Part shown: positions 41,458 to 52,700 of the stretch, piece after piece
Numbering within the stretch: the stretch's first letter is position 1
Layout: every line of letters begins with the position of its first letter
Source: Cristatella mucedo
Lineage: Eukaryota > Bryozoa > Phylactolaemata > Cristatellidae
DNA length: 64,000 nt
Assembly: GCA_009760855.2 (NCBI GenBank)
Contig: WPIO01000003.1
Span: 655,001 to 719,000, forward strand
Direction: 5' to 3'
The notes under the pieces: generated by a model
What the model saw: only the letters and a program-made list of their open reading frames with translations
Told to the model about the DNA's origin: nothing
Database searches by the model: none
Position numbers and translations under genes: made by a program

Positions 41458-41689
41458 TTATTGAAAAATACTTTCAGAAAAATAATATATCAAATCTTCG
41501 CTCTTATCTATTTCATCGTTTACATCGCATATTTTAATTAATTTTTTTTAGAATTGAAACAGGTGGTTTATTAATATAATAAGTTACTTTTTCTGTATGA
41601 CTTACGCTAAAATATTCAAAAAGTCTAACACAAACTTTATGTGCATATGTTATTCCCGCGTTATTATCTACTATTCTTGCAATATCCAT
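41458..41689 (-). pseudogene. Cys-motif array member 4, element 2
   Basis: MDIARIVDNNAGITYAHKVC start at 41689 after TATATAGAAA. A frameshift in a T run near 41540 precedes ICDVNDEIDKSEDLI. It is the most diverged relative and has lost the CCE pair. Confidence 0.5.
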
Positions 41690-41703
41690 TTTCTATATAT
41701 AAT

Positions 41704-42004
41704 TTAAAAATATTTACTTAATAGCTCTTTTTGTTTTTCTTCAAATTCTGCCAAACTATGTCAAAATATATAATTTATTTCTTCCACAATATGATAGCAT
41801 TTTTCTTCTTCATCTAAAAATTTATCATATTCATCACAAATATTTAAAAGAATTAAAAATTTTGAATGATCTAACACAGAAATTTTTTTATAAAGATCTG
41901 CACTAAATCTAGGAGTATGATTTATAGATTGATTACAAAATATTTTTGCAGCTTCTTTACTATATTCACAACAAAGAATTCTTGAAATTTTTTTATTTTT
42001 TATA
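41704..42004 (-). pseudogene. Cys-motif array member 3, element 2
   Basis: The frame contains KKISRILCCEYSKEAAKIFC, SVLDHSKFLILLNICDEYDKFLDEEEK and an in-frame TGA near 41760. The start codon position has ATA. About 95 codons, ending at 41704. Confidence 0.5.
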
Positions 42005-42016
42005 GAAGTATTAATT

Positions 42017-42322
42017 TCAGATTCTGACTACGAGTTTTAACATATTCTTAATCTCTTCTTCTATATAAGGAGTATAAGTTGTCTTTATTTTTTCTAATAT
42101 ATAATCAAACTCTCTCTTTATTTCATTTTGTTTTTTTCGACTTTCTATAAGTTTATCACTTTCATCACAAACATATAAAAGAATAGAAATTTTTGAATCA
42201 TCTAATGAAGGAATTTGTTTATAAAGATCTGTATTATATCCATTATAACAAAGATTACAACATTTTTTTGAAATCTTAACAGCATCGTCACAACAAAAAA
42301 TTCTTGAAACTTTTTGATCCAT
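42017..42322 (-). CDS. Cys-motif array member 2, element 2
   Basis: An intact 101-codon frame from ATG 42322 after TATATAGGAAT. Layout: KVSRIFCCDDAVKISKKCC near the N-terminus, SLDDSKISILLYVCDESDKLIESRKK in the middle, then a charged helix. The pattern RI.CCE/D.....A.K.C ... LD.SK..ILL.ICD..DKL.E is shared by all five array members. Predicted to be a small helical, Cys-containing protein, possibly metal-binding. Not recognised as a known family. Confidence 0.6.
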   Translation of the reverse strand: MDQKVSRIFCCDDAVKISKKCCNLCYNGYNTDLYKQIPSLDDSKISILLYVCDESDKLIESRKKQNEIKREFDYILEKIKTTYTPYIEEEIKNMLKLVVRI

Positions 42323-42357
42323 ATTCCTATATAAAGTTTAAAAATTGTTTAATACAA

Positions 42358-42633
42358 TTAATTAATTACTACTCCTGGTTTTGTTTTTGGTGTTTTAGAT
42401 TTTTTAATTGCCTCTTCAAGCATCTCATTTATCTTACTACGACTCTCCATTAGTTTGTCACATGTATCACATATATCTACATGAATACTAATATAAGAAC
42501 TATCAATATCTGGAATTAGTTTGTCTAGTGAATGTTTAACTATACGTTGATCTTGACCTTTAAGTTTTTGAAGACCGATTTTTATTGCCATTTCTATAGA
42601 TTGCTCACAACTTAAAATTCTTGAGACATTCAT
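42358..42633 (-). CDS. Cys-motif array member 1 (ancestral copy), element 2
   Basis: An intact 91-codon frame from ATG 42633 after TATATAGAAA. NVSRILSCEQSIEMAIKIGLQKLK, then HSLDKLIPDID, then VDICDTCDKLMESRSKINEM and a KTPKTK basic end. It is the orthologue of the single element 1 copy (20946-21221), so it is the likely founder of the array. Its spacing to member 2 is 35 bp, just room for a promoter motif. Function unknown. Confidence 0.62.
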   Translation of the reverse strand: MNVSRILSCEQSIEMAIKIGLQKLKGQDQRIVKHSLDKLIPDIDSSYISIHVDICDTCDKLMESRSKINEMLEEAIKKSKTPKTKPGVVIN

Positions 42634-42669
42634 TTTCTATATATGAAAAGATAATTTTATTTAATTGAA

Positions 42670-43122
42670 TTAAATCTCTTCACCTTCAGAGCTATCCAAT
42701 GATTCAAGGAATTCTTCATATGCTTTAGATTCTTCTTCAGTGAGATCTTGTTTACCAAATAGAAGTTCTTCTAGATCTTCACATTCTTCTAATTCAGAAT
42801 CTGTTTCAATGTAAGATGATTCTTCAGAAGTATAAGACTCAGATTCAGATTCTGTTTCCATTTGATAATCAGGGTCGTCAATTGAATCTTCTGAATACTT
42901 TGACTCACTATCAGAACTGGTAATATCGATTTCTTTGGGATCCACCCTATAATAGTAAAAATAATTTTGTTTATATATATTTAATTTCTCCATTGACTCG
43001 TATAACTCTACTTCTTCTTGTATATCAACTAGTTTTTTATCGTCTTGCTTCTTCTTTTCATCTGAAAATCTAACTCTCTTTACTGGTAATGGTTTAGTAA
43101 TTTCAATCTTCCTTTTCGGCAT
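42670..43122 (-). CDS. Basic-acidic nuclear-type protein, element 2
   Basis: An intact 150-codon frame. The N-terminus MPKRKIEITKPLPVKRVRF has two basic clusters like a bipartite nuclear localisation signal. From residue 65 on it is dominated by Ser, Glu and Asp (SSDSESKYSEDS and ESESYTSEESS). The start overlaps the polymerase stop by 20 bp in another frame. AGTATAG stands directly before the ATG, within polymerase coding DNA. In element 1 the two halves are separate ORFs. An acidic chaperone-like or transcription-related role is possible; unproven. Confidence 0.6.
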   Translation of the reverse strand: MPKRKIEITKPLPVKRVRFSDEKKKQDDKKLVDIQEEVELYESMEKLNIYKQNYFYYYRVDPKEIDITSSDSESKYSEDSIDDPDYQMETESESESYTSEESSYIETDSELEECEDLEELLFGKQDLTEEESKAYEEFLESLDSSEGEEI

Positions 43123-46100
43123 CTATACTAATATTACAAGTTTTACAGTGACCTGGATTATTACCATTGTTTAATGCTTCTGCTATCGTGTAATGACCGT
43201 ATGCATAACTACAACAACCACAGTCTAACCAGTAACGTTTTGATTCGAATGCTGATAGTGCTACTTTGTTTTGTTTCACAGTATACATTATATGTTTTTC
43301 ACTTCTAATTAATGATTGCTCACAAGATTTATCTTCTTTAGTGCTAAGACATGATTTAAAATCAGAATGTTTTAAACTCCTATCAACTACAGTTTTATTT
43401 ACTCCTTTTGCTTTTTTAGATTGTCCTATCTGCTTCCCTTCTTCATTACATCTTTCATTCATTTCACATACAATCCTAGTACTTCCTATTTGTTTCCCAT
43501 CCTTATCAAATTTGATATCATCAAGACAAACGTTATAAGAATAAAGCTTTGGTCTTAAGAAAACACATTCATTTAGTATTGCTGACTTAATTGTATCTGT
43601 TATCTCATCTTTAAAATTTCCAACGACCTTGTTATTACCTTTTATAACACTTTTTGCTTTTTCTTCTTGCCAAAATGGATAATCACTAGGAAAAGTGTTT
43701 AGATCTAGTGTTTCTGAATATTCAATAAAGTTTTTATCAACATCATCTGTAAAAACTTCCATAACAAGAGAATCTGTATCAGTATATAAAAAATTAATTT
43801 GTGAATCATACCTTTTCTTTATTGTTAGATAATAGAATTTTTGCATTAAAATCTTTGACAAATCAAGAATAAAGAAACCAACGTAAATAGGTTTAGTTAA
43901 TGTTACTGTATCCTTATTACTTTCTAAACAAACAATGTTATTAGATAATATTTTTCTATCAACAAATCTTGGACTTCTATTAATCTTATTCATTCTAACT
44001 AAATCATTACTCAATTCTACAATTAAAAATTCAATGTTTCCCGCCCATGAACATTTTCCATTGTCTTACCAAAGAAAGCATTATTTAACAACTTAAAGAA
44101 ACCCTTTTCAAAATCATTCTTTGCATTATTCCTAAGCTTAGTATTGTTATCAATATATTCTTCTAACCAATTAGACTGATCAAATTATAATACTCTATGA
44201 ATTTTTGTTAACTCATAACCTAATTCAATACAATTCTTTAGATTAAGATAATGAATAACATATTTTTCTTTTGGTTCTAAATCTAGTACTAGTTTTTCTA
44301 CTGGATCACTACTTCTCTTGAAAATCTTTAGATAATTTGAATATTTATCTTTTGTTACTCGTTTGTTCTCTGGAAGTAAAGGATAATTGGAGAAATAATC
44401 ATGTTTTTCTTCAGGACAATGCATATCAACTTCAAGAACATAACCTTTGTTTGATGATGTTTTAAATTTCTTAATTATATCATCTTTATTCTCATTCCAT
44501 AATTTTACTTTTTGTTTTGATAAGAAATTAAAACTAGCAGTTGGTAAATTCTGTTTCATTGCCCATCCATAAAGATTGGTTGCATCAAAGTATAAAAGAT
44601 AAGAAGTTATTTTCTTAGAATCAATATCGATACATCTTGGATTGTTAGCTTTAGCATATCGCTTTGAAACTTGTGTCATCCCACCACGAATTCCCTTCTC
44701 AAAGAATAAATACATATCTGGATCAGTTAATAGTTCAAGAACAACACCCGTATGTTTTAAACCTGCTGTCCAAGTCAATTGTGGAGTTGTTAAAAACTTT
44801 GCAGGATCCAATTCATAATTTTTAATTATTAGATCACGAAATCTCTCAAAAACATCTGCCAAGCCTAAAACATGGATCTTTAAATATAAGTCATGATAAT
44901 CATTTAGATTCTTTATTTCAAATGCATTCCATACTTTTCTGCATGTTCATAATCTTCTTTTGAAATATCTCCACTGAGGCTAGAGTAAAACTTTTCAAAT
45001 GGTGGTTCAATTTCAACTTGTTTCTTGAAATCTTGCAAAAGAATCCATGTACTCATATGGATAGACACCCTTTCTTGTAAGTAACGCTATCTTTTTATCA
45101 TCCTATTGTTTTCCTTCAAACTCATTAAAGTGTTGTCTTATTGCAGTAAATTTATCATTTGCCTTTGATAAGTTCTTCATTAGATTAGGTAAAGAACTTT
45201 GTAACAATTGACAAGAATCTCTAAAACATAACTCTCCGAAATCTATAGTTAAAAATCTTTTTTTTGTTAGTAGCAATTAGTTGTTTTTTATCTTCATCGC
45301 AATTGAGTGCACTAACAATTAAATTAGAATCATATCCCCTAAGATTGTGAATATAAACTGGAAGTTTAGGTGAATTTATTGATATCTTTAGTTTTGAGTT
45401 GCAAGATCCATGCGCTGCTCCTCTATATTTACCAGTTAAATGACAGTGATCCAATACCTTTTCACTTTTGTCTAAGAATTTACCACATATCCAACAAGCA
45501 TTTGCATTATTATATTCGTTTTCCCCTTCTCCTGTCATTGATGATTTATCATAAATTTTATATTTCCTAAGCACATTTTTAAGTTCCTCTTTATTCTTTT
45601 TGAAATCTTCTTTCAATGAGAGAATGAATTTATCAACACAATCAGCACCAAAAGTTTGAGTATATTGTAATACGATTTTACCCTCATGATTTAAAATTGC
45701 ATATGCACCTGAACAAGGTTTATGTTGGTTGAAAGACCCTTTTATTGCTTCTTCTGGATTATCAATAGAACCAACCTAACAAGCATTCAAAGTCAGCATA
45801 TGCAACGAATGGTGACTTAATTATTTTATCAAAATCTCTAAACATAACTAAATCACCTGTACCATCTTTTCTACTATTTGCATGTTGCATATTAAGTTTA
45901 GATATTCCACAATGTTCAAAATTACAATCAATAATATGAGCATCTAATTTTTCCTGTTCATAAAACCTTGAAAGACATCTCTTACAGAATAATCTAGTTC
46001 TTCCAATATCTTTACTAGTCCTACATAGGGAATTAAAATTTGTAATAAGAACATAATGAGATTTTCCTTGATCACTATATAAAAGAAGGTCTACATGATT

Positions 46101-47149
46101 CTCACTTTCCTCAGAATTAACAATTAATGGGAATAAAGAATTAGTATATTCGTAAATATCTATAGTAATATTAAATAGTTTAGCAAGTTTTGGAATATCC
46201 TCAACTCTAATTGGAACACTATTATTAACACTATATTGATTTCTTGGATCGTTTTCATTATTTGTTGTAAATAGTGGTTTTATTAAATGTAATATATTTT
46301 AATACTTCTCTTGTAATATAACTCTTAAATTATGGGTTGCTTCTTTGTGATTAGTAGATGGATGTAATGCTCTTAAAACACACCATTATGCACAATAATT
46401 ATCATCAATATTCTTCATGTTTATAATGCACCTCTTATTTTTTAATTTTTCCGGAAGAGGAATATAAGATTCTCCTATTTGAGGAGTATATTTTGTAAAG
46501 TTTGCATAAGCACTAAGAATTCTGAGAATTCTACAAGACGAACCACCTTCATTCCAATCATCAAGTGTTTTATTTATTACAGCAAAATGTTTTCCAATAA
46601 TTTATCTGAAATAAGAAACCCTGTTCAAAATCGCTGGAGAAGAACCATTCAACACACCATAAAGAGTTTCATTTTTTAAATTTTCTAATTTAACGCGAAT
46701 AACAATACTCATCTTTACATTATTTATACTAGAAGAAACACTATTCATAACATCTATTAACCCTGGAGTGCAATTTTCTTTAAATGTATTAATATCTGAA
46801 TCTTCCAATTTAAATCCTTCATACTCATAATCAATCTCATTACCATTAGCAGTTTTACTCCCTAAAAACCAGCCAGTTGTTTCAATCTTACGAAGACGTT
46901 TTGTTTCATTAAAGAAACTATCTGCTTTTCTCTTTTTAGGAGTTGTTTCTTTATATGTTGATAAAGTTTCAATTAATGATTTTATATCACTTGCAGAAAC
47001 TGGATAATTAACTATGCGAGAAGACTTACCATACTTCTTGTTAAAAGAAGTTTTACTACCAAACTTTAATTCATATGAAGATACTAATCTTTTTGCATGA
47101 TCATTAAACGATTCACCCTCCCGCCGTGAATATTCATTTTTTCAGACAT
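43103..47149 (-). pseudogene. Protein-primed family B DNA polymerase, element 2
   Basis: Starts MSEKMN at 47149 after AATATAG and spans about 4.05 kb. Order: an N-terminal region with an OTU-like segment (about 46440-46030); FCKRCLSRFYEQEKLDAH zinc motif (about 45975); an endonuclease-VII-like zinc module ACWICGKF...LDHCHLTGKYRGAAH (about 45400-45510); exonuclease motif LPVYIHNLRGYDSNLI (about 45350); LYFDATNLYGWAM (44560-44600), the palm motif of pPolB; YTDTDSLV (43770-43795) with the catalytic DTD; and a C-terminal Cys-rich end (LDCGCCSYAYGHYTIAEAL, HCKTCN). At least eight stops or frameshifts disrupt it, for example near 47100, 46610, 46300, 45775, 45260 and 44900. It would replicate the linear genome from a protein primer. 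Confidence 0.88.
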
Positions 47150-47196
47150 CTATATTAAGGAAATAAAATTTATTTAATTAAAATAATATTTACTAT

Positions 47197-47360
47197 TAAT
47201 ATAAAGTTAAGTAAAATTTTGTGAGTAGTCCGGGATTTTTCCATTTTGTAGACACACTCATAGAGAGTATTTTGAAACGAGATCGAGCAAAAAGTGAGAT
47301 CGAGTGAAAAAATGCTCTCTTTGAGGGTGAGGCTACAAAAGGGAAAAATCACATACTACT
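47197..47360. repeat. Right terminal inverted repeat, element 2
   Basis: 164 bp ending aatcacatactact at 47360, the reverse complement of 24910-25075 with a few mismatches and a 2-bp gap. The internal motif gagatcgag occurs twice (about 47279 and 47298), close to the palindrome centre. Confidence 0.92.
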
Positions 47361-47365
47361 TGGGG

Positions 47366-48248
47366 TAATCTGCAGACAAGCGGTGACGAGCTACATCAAC
47401 GTAAGTTAATAAGATGAAATAGATATATCCTCCAAGGTAATATCTATAAAAACCCAACAGGTTTGAATTGTGTTGTGTGTGCCTGCTGCTCACCTGAGGC
47501 GAATGGTCAAGTCATTGACGCAGTGCAGCTTCCGGCTGATAATGCATGCCTCGCTTGCTTCCGGCCAATGATTTAGCAATTGACGCAGCTTAGCGTCCGG
47601 GTACTAATGTACGCTACGTTTTCCGATGAAGCTTGCGTGATTCATGGAGCTCTCACATATGTACGCATTGAGAGAAATAAAGATTTGAGTCTCTTTAATG
47701 TTCACGTCCTCCCTGGTGTCTCCGTGAGACCCCCGAAGATCTGCCGACGCCGGAGCCACAGTTACTCAACATCTGCAATCAACAAATTTACAAGTACACT
47801 TCAAAGGATGAGCGATACGTAAGAGGGAGGCTCCCATGAGTCTGACTGAGGACGAGGCCAGGTTATCATATCCATATTCATTTGTATAGCGCCCTAAGAG
47901 AAATTAGTCTCTACTACCCATGGGTTCAAGTCCACGACCTCGGCCAGGCCTTGGTGGTGGCGAGCCCTTTAACCACTGGGAGAAACCAGCTTTTCTGAAG
48001 AGATAACTAGGCTTCGAGCAAGAGGCTACTAGGCTTCCAGGAAACGCCATGAGACTGCGAGAAAGAGGTTACTAGACTTTCAAGATGTTCCAATCCTGAT
48101 GCTTGTATAGATGGTGGCGTCGACCAAGTTTTACGTACTAAACAAGACTGTACACTAGTAGGATACACTAGTCCAGGTCAGTCGATATATGATGGTACGG
48201 CCAGCTGGAGGTCACGAAGCTTGGCCAAGCATCATCCTCGAGACGGGC
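47366..48248. other. Right flank of element 2, no gene seen
   Basis: Ordinary host-composition DNA. The segment 47660-47830 has aataaag followed by sequence ending in gtgagacccccgaag, vaguely like an LTR edge, but no partner LTR is seen. A SINE lies at 47878-47993. Confidence 0.35.
47878..47993 (-). mobile_element. tRNA-derived SINE copy
   Basis: Minus orientation. The tail is rc of tatagcgccctaagagaaat, the B box rc of gggttcaagtccacgacct and the A-box region rc of ccctttaaccactggg. About 20 bp is missing between tail and head compared with the 9598 copy. Confidence 0.78.
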
Positions 48249-48376
48249 CATGTGGGAGCACGAACAGAGCAACTCACAAAACCATTAAACATTGAATGTC
48301 TTATTTGTAATACAGGTGACTCAGATCTTGCAATCTATCATTATCTTGATATAGGTCATGTGGGAGCACGAACAGA
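48249..48376 (+). pseudogene. Viral protease fragment between 20-bp direct repeats
   Basis: 48249-48268 and 48357-48376 are the same 20-bp sequence starting catgtgggagc. The 88 bp between them encode LTKPLNIECLICNTGDSDLAIYH. This matches the region just before and including the catalytic His of the element 2 protease (about 36018-36082), but differs at several residues, so it came from another Polinton lineage. The remainder of the protease is absent. It looks like a short DNA insert at a staggered break. Confidence 0.75.
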
Positions 48377-49775
48377 TTTGCTCGGCGAAAGTTGTCGACG
48401 CGTTCAACCTGCACGAAGTTATCCCCGTCAGACGGCACTCGCATTTCGAGCGATTGTAAGTTGGTGTTTCTGGACAACGTAACCAGTCGATGACACCTAC
48501 TTGTTCTGGAATGAAGATTGCTAGCTCAGACGAGTACCGTGGTCAAAAGTTTTACGGGTTATGCAAGTTATGCAATGACTCACGTCTTGATCGTGTGCGT
48601 GAGCTCCTAGGTAATTCGGACATTCACCTAGAGATCGAGGACTCTACATTCTCTTTTAGGATGCTGCTGGTAGCGTAGCCAGTTCAATATCCTCTTGTTT
48701 TGCATCAGGTAGTGAAGGCAAAGCAAGTTACAGTTTCTTTGGCTCTAGCCTCAAGACAGCCACAGGTCTCGGGCCATGCGGAAGAGGGACGAGGGGCATA
48801 TGGAGGGTAATAGTGTACCCATAGTCCTGGTTGAAAGTGAACTGAGTGGCCATTCGACGCAACGTAAGAGTCTCCAACTGGGTAGTACTAGCTTTTTTTA
48901 TAAACGTAAAGAGGTTTCTAGGAGGCACTCTTCTATGCAGAGATCCAGAATTAGATTGACTCATTTTTTGTTTAAGCTGAAGACGCCGTCTGATCGGCGT
49001 CCTTCCATGTGCGCATAATTCGAGAGTAGTACTTTCAGCTGTTCAATATAAAGCGAAAATTCGTTTCTGGGGGATGGTCCAGCGATGCAGTTGCCAGGAG
49101 ACACCTACGATCTTAGACGTAGACTTTTTAATTTTAAATAAAATCAACAGCCTGCTAAACAGTAACGGCATAAGATTGAAATCCGCCTAACCGTAGCAAT
49201 CTGCTTCAAGGCGCCAACGATCAGCTTAGTCGTAACTGGTTGCTCTAGCGTTAGACTGAAAAAGTGCTAATGAACCATAGCTATTATGCATTTAGCAGCC
49301 GCTACAAATTGCCGTACCTTTCTCATTAAAGAATGGTAGCTATGGACGTTTTCGCTTGGCGGGTCTTACGTGACCGATCGTCGCCGAATACTTGACCTCA
49401 ATGATGTTTTCCTAGTCATTTTTCTGCTGATCGTTACTCCCATTTTGCTGTTAACTCTTTGCTCCTTAATTCCATAACTTGACCCAAAATTCCGCTTAAC
49501 TTCTCGCTAGTTTGCATTTTATGCAACATCACAACGTTAATGATTTCACAACAGCCTTTACGGCTCTTGTGTAGAAACCCTTTATTGTAATAAACAATCA
49601 GCCCTTGTAGCTATACTGAGGTACAGTAAGTGATATCACATGCATAGCGTATGAATAATTGATCAATAGCCGCCTTTTTTTGCATAAAACAGGCAAAGCT
49701 AAGAAAATGCACACGGCGAAATAGCTTTTAAAAGAAGCCATGATTCTTTACAGCGTCTATGAATCGGCGGCAAGA
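48377..49775. other. Downstream region of the ABCF1-like gene, no gene seen
   Basis: Contains a 62-codon plus-strand frame (48490-48678, CKLCNDSRLDRVRELLGN) that reads like coding sequence but lacks an identifiable family or partner exons. The rest shows no coding signal. The 3' UTR of the ABCF1-like gene probably lies here. Confidence 0.35.
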
Positions 49776-52700
49776 TCATTGCGGCCGAGATTGAATGGTG
49801 ACACTCTCCCCAAGTGCATGCAGGATCTCTCTTCGGTAATCATCAAATCCACCATCAATTTCACTGATGCCTTTGTGTTCTACAACCCACAGAGTGCAGT
49901 CCGTCTCTCGGATGAGTCGCTCGTCGTGGCTCACTATTATCACACCTACAACGGAGCCACTTTATATTGTATGAGAGAAGCCATATACAAATAGCTAGAG
50001 CAAACGAGGATACAAACATTTACGTACAGCAGGCCACTGCAATCTCACTTTTCTGACCTAAACAGAAGATGAAATACCTGCCTAACAGCATACCTGAAGC
50101 CTTAAGTACCGGTTTGGTATTACAGGCTAATCATACCACTCATATCGGTGGTCATAACTTGGGTCTCTTTACCACTAATGATGTCTGCCCAATGACCTTG
50201 CTATTTGCCTACTAACCATCTCCGATCCTTGCTCAATCTTGGTTACTGTTCCATTCCATTGTTGGTGTAGGGTAATGTCAAACTTGTCAAGCGATACAAC
50301 TTAAAAAAACATTGAACAAGTGAAATGTTTGAAAAATATCTGTGAGCTAAGTCTTCTTGATCTGAGCCCAGTAAATAAGAAACTTACTAGTGCCCTTGAT
50401 GAGCATACCACCCCCGTACATTCTGTCCGTGTACAGAGTAGTGGAGATTCCAGTCAATAATCAGAAAAACTTCCAACGGTGTGCCGGGTTAACCGCAGCA
50501 TTGAGAGCACCGACCTCTTGAGTCTATGTCTGACAATGACCTAGACAGTTTCAAGGGCTTCCGACTAAACAGCCGAAACGAAGAAAATCCAGGGGTCGCA
50601 GAAACTCAAGTCCTGCTAGTCTGACATAAAATATATTTATAAAATGGCAAAAACTATTTGTTTGCCAACTCTGATATCTGACTCCACAGCTATTAATGGC
50701 TTGCCCTTAATGCTTCCAGCTTTTTTCATTAAAAAATTGTACTGTACATATCCATGCATCCACAAAAGCCCCTCTGACTAAAGCAAAAAATTGTCGAGTC
50801 GAAACTTGTGAAGGTCTATTAATAAATTAGACTGCGATCTTCACTGGCCGACAAAATTAGTCCAGCCATGACTTGACATTTTTAAGGCTTCTCTGAATGA
50901 CTAAGTTGCACCCAAATAATTGAAATCATCCATTGTCCGACAGGCACATAAAAAGCAAGGATTTAATTCAGAGGTCCTAGCAAAATATCGCCCCGTTTCC
51001 CTTCTCCTTTTTTTGTTTGTGGCTGAACAGCTTGAACCAAACACTGGAAAGAAAAACATTGTCAGACAATTTTAAGTCGGGATTCAAGCGACACCATTCC
51101 ACTCCACTGAAACTGCTCTCAAACCTGTAACCAATGATATCGTATGCAGCAACAATGACGGGAATGTCAGTTCGGGGCTATCGGATGAGTTCGACACTTT
51201 GGATCACAACACCTACATGACTGATGACTGAGAACAACGATAGGTCTGAAAGACGAGGCACTGACCTGGTTCAAATCTTACTTGCCCGATCGTTTTCCAC
51301 CCACGTCATTACAAAGGGGGTCATGTCTCATCCACCACACAAGTCACCATTGGAGTCCCACAAGGGTCGGTCCTCGGTTCTATGCTATTATCAATTTATA
51401 CTAAACCTCTGGGAAAAGTGATTAGAACCCATCGGCTATCACTTTTATACTGACCATATTCGACTGTACTTATAATAATAATGATAACAATAATAATACA
51501 TTTGATAAAGCACCCTCAGAGAACTCTATCTCTTTCTAGGAGCTTTACAACTGATGCAAAGGATGCACGAATTTGTCATTTAAACAATCGGAATCTGCTG
51601 GAGTGACTGATAAACTGAATGCTTGCCTTGCAGACATTCGACTCGGGATGTCGGCAAATTTCCTTAAAACAAACGATCATAGAACAGAACCTGGATACCC
51701 AAGAGTAGGCTGAACGTGAGGGAACATGACTCAGAAATCTGCAAGCACTGTACGAGGCTCTGACTGCTAAAGCAGCAGCAGGCTCTCGAGCGGTGGAGGG
51801 GCAGACAATGGCTCTCGTCGGATGACTCGGCAGTCCGGCACAAATCCATGCTTGACAGCACCTCTGTGTGTAACAGCCACACAGCTGCCACACTTTGTGG
51901 AGTTAAAGCCCACACTGTAATCTCGTACATTTATACTAACTAAGCTTTGTTCCTACTGAGCATGTAAAGTTGTATTAAATAGAAACTGCCTTCTCCAGAC
52001 GTCCAGCAATGCTTTAAATACACTATGCCGTGCTATAGAGTCATGCATGATGCATGGACAACATGTTGTAGCAGCATTATAATAAGGAATGTGAATCTGT
52101 TGATTGCAATACCACTGCAAAGACTTATAATAATAAAAATAATTTGATAAAACGCCTTCAGAGAACTTCCACATCTCTTTCTATGGGGCTTTACATTTAC
52201 TGAAAAGAAAGCACAATCAAACGGTTAGAGGTAGCATGCTCAATTAACAACAAGAATAACTACAATGGCTCTGCAATGAAAGACAATATTAACAAGACAT
52301 TTGTAAGGCACCATCAGAAAATTAAATCTCCATCTAGGTGCTTTACATTTGCTGCTGAGGTGCCATAACAAACGAAGAGTGCACACATAATGACACTATG
52401 GCAATTACTGGGACACCAGCTAATGCCGAGAACAGCAAATGGTATTTTATGTTCTTTTTAAATATCATCAAATCGCAGGATTTTATAATATCAGTCGGAA
52501 GCAAGTTCCAGGCTTTAGAAGCACACGAACTATGGCACGGTTTCCAATATATCTGACTAGAGGCACAGCTAAGCGACTCGAGTCAGAAGAGCAGGTGGTA
52601 TGGTGCTTAGGCTGAATGGAAAGTAATTTGGATAAGTAGGCTGATGCAAGTGAATGAAGTAATCTACAGGTGGGTAATAAAAACCTAGAAGTCGACATGT

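Larger units (their letters stand above)
24910..47360 (-). mobile_element. Polinton/adintovirus-like endogenous virus, element 2 (complete ends)
   Basis: A 22.45-kb AT-rich element with terminal inverted repeats of about 165 bp and a 5-bp target duplication. Gene order from the left: Cys-rich ORF, membrane protein, integrase, zinc protein, fibre A with an inserted homing endonuclease, exonuclease, major capsid, coiled-coil protein, two minor capsid candidates, helical virion protein, packaging ATPase, protease, unknown ORF, PLA2 protein pair, fibres B and C, small genes with the five-copy Cys-motif array, acidic protein, DNA polymerase. The integrase-polymerase-ATPase-protease-capsid combination defines Polinton/Maverick elements, now widely treated as integrated adintoviruses. 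Many genes are frameshifted or contain stops, so the copy is probably dead. Confidence 0.93.
24905..47365. repeat. 5-bp target duplication of element 2
   Basis: tgggg occurs at 24905-24909 and at 47361-47365, exactly outside the terminal repeats. Polintons usually make 5-6-bp duplications through their retroviral-type integrase. Confidence 0.8.

Noticed and set aside
47660-47830. Possible LTR edge with aataaag signal
   Set aside because: No second LTR, primer-binding site or polypurine tract found.
48490-48678. 62-residue plus-strand protein with CKLC motif
   Set aside because: Protein-like composition but no family resemblance, partner exon or promoter; kept only as a note.
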